Source: Xenorhabdus bovienii (GTDB lineage Bacteria; Pseudomonadota; Gammaproteobacteria; Enterobacterales; Enterobacteriaceae). From it: 64,000 bases of DNA. The notes beneath the pieces were generated by a model. The model had not been told where the DNA came from and ran no database searches. It saw only the letters and a list, made by a program, of their open reading frames with translations. Position numbers and translations under genes: made by a program. This document shows positions 61,154 to 64,000 of the stretch, piece by piece. Positions within the stretch are counted from its first letter, which is position 1. Every line of letters starts with the position of its first letter. Where the stretch lies: assembly GCF_024721015.1 (NCBI RefSeq), contig NZ_JANAIF010000014.1, forward strand, positions 1-64,000, in the 5' to 3' direction.

Positions 61154-64000
61154 ATGATTCAAGAAATTATGAATATTGCTCCCAGTAGTTTCGCGGAAAG
61201 ATTAACACACGTCATTGATAACAGTGTGATTGATATCTTTATACAAAAAACCGTGGAATATCCTGAAAATAAAGCAATCATTACCGCAGAGCGAACTGTG
61301 AGCTATCGTGAACTGGCTCAGCAGGCACAATCTCTGGCAGTTTATTTACGCCAACAGGGAGTAAAATATGAATCCCCTGTTGCCATTTTGTTGGAGCCAG
61401 GGATTGAGCAAATCATTTGTCAAGTAGCCATCTTACTGGCTGGCGGGAGCTGCGTTCCACTCGACCCCGCCATGCCTGATGAGAGGCTAGGTTTTATGCT
61501 GCAGGATTTGCAAGTCAACCTGACATTGACAGATATCAAATCGCAAGAGCGCCCTCTGCCCACAAATTTCATCACTATGAATGAAAGTTTACTGAAACCG
61601 ACGGATGCGGTTCACTTACTCGATATCCATAGTGGAAAAACGCATCGGACTCATATTTTATTCACATCAGGAACAACAGGAAAACCCAAAGCAGTTGGAA
61701 TTGAAGCTCAGGGTATCCTCCGTTTCGTTGTTAATACAAATTATATTAATTTCGTAGCCACCGACAAAATAGCTTGCATTGCCAACCCCACATTTGATGC
61801 CTCTTTATTTGAAATCTGGGGCGCGTTATTAAATGGGGCGACAATAGTCATTATTCCCAGAAAAACAGTTATCGATCCTTATCTGTTTGAGGCCGCATTA
61901 AAACGATTTTCTGTTAACACCATGTTTATTACCACTACCTTATTTAACTTAGTTGCCAGTACGTGTCCTTGGGCATTCCGTGGTCTGCGTTATCTTCTGG
62001 TCGGTGGAGAAGCACTCAACCCTTATTCGCTGCGGCAGGTTTTACAATCCTCTCCTCCGCAACATCTGATAAACGGTTATGGACCGACTGAAAGCACCAT
62101 TTTTGCTACAACCCATGAAATTACCCTGGATCAACTAACCGGAGAAAGTATACCTATTGGAAAACCCATTAATAATACGGAGGTTTACATTTTGGATGAC
62201 CAGCAACAATTTGTTGCACCAAGCCAATTAGGTGGAATATACATTGGAGGAACTGGTTTAGCGCGGGGTTACTGGAACCGTCCGGAAATTAACGCGCAAC
62301 GTTTTATTGTGGCGGATGTTAATAAGAATAATACATTAAGGAGAGCCTATAACACGGGAGATTTAGGCTGGCAACGTTCTGATGGCGTTTTTATGTATGC
62401 GGGACGGGCAGACAACCAGATAAAACTACGCGGACATCGCATTGAAATTGAAAAGATTGAAGCTCAGTTGCTGGAAAGTCAATTTTTGAAATCAGCGGCG
62501 GTATGTGTGATCAAAAAAGAAAACATAGAACCTTATCTGACCGGTTTTATTGTCCCTAAAGATCCAGACTCATTTTCAAAACAAGAATTAATTCAATGGA
62601 TTAATACCCGCTTACCCAACTATATGCTGCCTCAGCTGGTCGTTATCGGGCATATACCAGTCACCCACAATGGTAAAATTGATAGAGCGCGCTTACTGGA
62701 GGAATGTTTAGAAAATCAAGAACAACAATTATTACCCCAATCAAGTACACAAATGAGTGAAGAAGAGTCTGCCATCTTAAATATTTGGCAACAGGTTCTG
62801 GATTCCTATGATCTGACACTAGATAGTGATTTCTTCCAGTCCGGGGGCAGCTCGTTGCAGGCCGCCAGACTCGTCGTTGAAATCAGACGCAAAATGCAGC
62901 GCAGTTTATCAGTCCAGAATTTATACGATGCCCCTACACCGAGAAAACTCGTGGAAAGTCTCCAACAAAATCATCAGGAAGACATTGATATATGCACTGT
63001 TATGCTCAAGGACGGTGTGCTGCCATTAGATATTCAGCCCTTGTCTCAACCCCTCCAGCCCTGGCTTACCCCAAACACGGGGCGAATATTATTAACCGGA
63101 GCCACCGGGTTTCTGGGCGCTTTTTTCCTGCGTGATCTGTTGTTACAACCCGAAATTAATCAGGTGACTTGTCTGGTACGTGCACATGATAATGATGCAG
63201 CGTTGCTGCGGGTCAAGAAAAACCTGAATCAATACGGGGTGTGGCAGGACGAATTTCTCCCCCGGTTGCAGGTTATTGCCGGCGATATTACGGAGCCTCT
63301 GCTCGCAATGAACCCACAGACTTATAAGCGCTTATCTGTAGAATGTGATGTCATTTTCCATTTGGCGGCACATGTCAATTATATTCAGCCTTATTCAGCC
63401 CATCGCGCCGGAAACGTTGTAGGGACGCTGAATCTATTACGCTTCGCGGTCAGTGAAAAAGTCAAATCTTTTCATTATATCTCCACCATTGCTGTGTTTG
63501 GCCCTGCCGGACTGCTGTCGCCTATATCCACAATCTATGAAGATGACGACATCATGCCTTACTTAGACGCCATGAGATATGATTCAGGATATTCACAAAG
63601 CAAATGGGTTGTTGAACGGATAATATGGCAGGCCAGAGACAGAGGGATACCGCTTTCTGTATATCGTCCTGGTTTTATCATGGGTGACAGCCAGACAGGG
63701 GCAGGTAACCCCAACGATTCTATCGCCCGGTTACTCAAGGGATGTATAGAAATAGGCGCCTATCCCCTGTTAGTTAACCAGCGGAGAGAATTCGTTCCGG
63801 TAAATTATGTCAGTTCAGCCTTACTGAATATCTCTCGTGACAACAATCGATTAGGCAGGGCTTATCATCTGGTTACTCCTGACAATAAGCACTCTGTCGA
63901 TTTTAATCAATTTTTTGAGTTACTCAAACAGTGTGGTTATCAGCTCAACGGGTTAGATTATTCTGAGTGGCTAGAGAAGTTGGAAGCAGATCCCGCACTG
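61154..64000 (+). CDS. Minimal NRPS with terminal thioester reductase (A-T-R); truncated by window edge
   Basis: This enzyme should activate one amino acid, load it on its carrier domain and release it by NAD(P)H-dependent reduction as an amino-aldehyde. The first 949 codons are present. Adenylation (about aa 25-525; LFTSGTTGKPKA near aa 175), carrier (DFFQSGGSSLQAARLV, Ser near aa 565) and reductase (RILLTGATGFLGAFF near aa 644; catalytic Tyr and Lys in YSQSK near aa 815) are in order, with no condensation domain. Code residues read D-A-F-F-L-G-G-I-F, closest to Val/Ile-type pockets, so an aliphatic substrate is likely. GAGG lies 8 nt before the ATG. Related A-T-R enzymes in Xenorhabdus and Photorhabdus are known; their aldehydes can dimerise to pyrazines. 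Whether this one does is inference. Confidence 0.93.
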   Translation, partial: MIQEIMNIAPSSFAERLTHVIDNSVIDIFIQKTVEYPENKAIITAERTVSYRELAQQAQSLAVYLRQQGVKYESPVAILLEPGIEQIICQVAILLAGGSCVPLDPAMPDERLGFMLQDLQVNLTLTDIKSQERPLPTNFITMNESLLKPTDAVHLLDIHSGKTHRTHILFTSGTTGKPKAVGIEAQGILRFVVNTNYINFVATDKIACIANPTFDASLFEIWGALLNGATIVIIPRKTVIDPYLFEAALKRFSVNTMFITTTLFNLVASTCPWAFRGLRYLLVGGEALNPYSLRQVLQSSPPQHLINGYGPTESTIFATTHEITLDQLTGESIPIGKPINNTEVYILDDQQQFVAPSQLGGIYIGGTGLARGYWNRPEINAQRFIVADVNKNNTLRRAYNTGDLGWQRSDGVFMYAGRADNQIKLRGHRIEIEKIEAQLLESQFLKSAAVCVIKKENIEPYLTGFIVPKDPDSFSKQELIQWINTRLPNYMLPQLVVIGHIPVTHNGKIDRARLLEECLENQEQQLLPQSSTQMSEEESAILNIWQQVLDSYDLTLDSDFFQSGGSSLQAARLVVEIRRKMQRSLSVQNLYDAPTPRKLVESLQQNHQEDIDICTVMLKDGVLPLDIQPLSQPLQPWLTPNTGRILLTGATGFLGAFFLRDLLLQPEINQVTCLVRAHDNDAALLRVKKNLNQYGVWQDEFLPRLQVIAGDITEPLLAMNPQTYKRLSVECDVIFHLAAHVNYIQPYSAHRAGNVVGTLNLLRFAVSEKVKSFHYISTIAVFGPAGLLSPISTIYEDDDIMPYLDAMRYDSGYSQSKWVVERIIWQARDRGIPLSVYRPGFIMGDSQTGAGNPNDSIARLLKGCIEIGAYPLLVNQRREFVPVNYVSSALLNISRDNNRLGRAYHLVTPDNKHSVDFNQFFELLKQCGYQLNGLDYSEWLEKLEADPAL

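Noticed and set aside
1..64000. tRNA, rRNA, CRISPR array, insertion sequence or prophage genes
   Set aside because: I saw no cloverleaf with CCA-proximal features, no regularly spaced direct repeats, and no transposase, integrase or phage structural motifs.

Overview
The window looks like a chromosomal segment of an insect-pathogenic Morganellaceae bacterium. Xenorhabdus is most likely and Photorhabdus is the main alternative. Three things point there: a low-to-medium GC enterobacterial core, an OmpF-type porin and other core proteins close to but clearly diverged from E. coli, and NRPS genes flanking the core on both sides. Species assignment is inference; no database search was possible.

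Left accessory region (1-7.6 kb): a leftward NRPS that runs off the edge (C-A-T-C..., with an A domain whose pocket residues match the threonine code), then an MFS transporter and a stand-alone isonitrile-synthase-like (PvcA/DIT1 family) gene, also leftward. They are separated by long AT-rich spacers, one of which holds a perfect Fur-like palindrome.

Core region (7.6-60.3 kb): this follows the E. coli sxy-to-serC order almost gene for gene. It covers sxy, sulA (with a strong LexA box), ompA (with CRP site, promoter and long leader), matP, lonH, fabA (with FadR and FabR sites), rmf (52 codons), pqiABC, uup, rlmKL, ycbX, zapC, pyrD, pepN, pncB, asnS, ompF, aspC, ycbL, mepK, ldtD, mukBEF with cmoM, elyC, kdsB, ycaR, lpxK, msbA, comEC, ihfB, rpsA, cmk, aroA and serC. 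The E. coli ssu and elf genes between pepN and pyrD, and ycaL, ycaQ and ycbJ, are absent. One insertion breaks the order: aphA, a CatB-like acetyltransferase and a GrpB-family gene lie between ldtD and mukB. The core genes serve envelope building (KdsB, LpxK, MsbA, ElyC, LdtD, MepK, OmpA, OmpF, PqiABC), chromosome organisation and division (MukBEF, MatP, IHF, ZapC, SulA), and translation and metabolism (S1, AsnS, RlmKL, RMF, PyrD, AroA, SerC, AspC, PncB).

Right accessory region (60.3-64 kb): an AT-rich spacer with nested palindromes leads into a rightward minimal NRPS (adenylation, carrier, thioester reductase) that runs off the right edge. Its pocket residues suggest an aliphatic amino acid, so an amino-aldehyde product is the simplest prediction.

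The best candidates for new biology are the isonitrile-synthase/MFS pair without a partner oxygenase, the composition mosaic inside the Thr adenylation domain, and the A-T-R synthetase with its palindromic leader.
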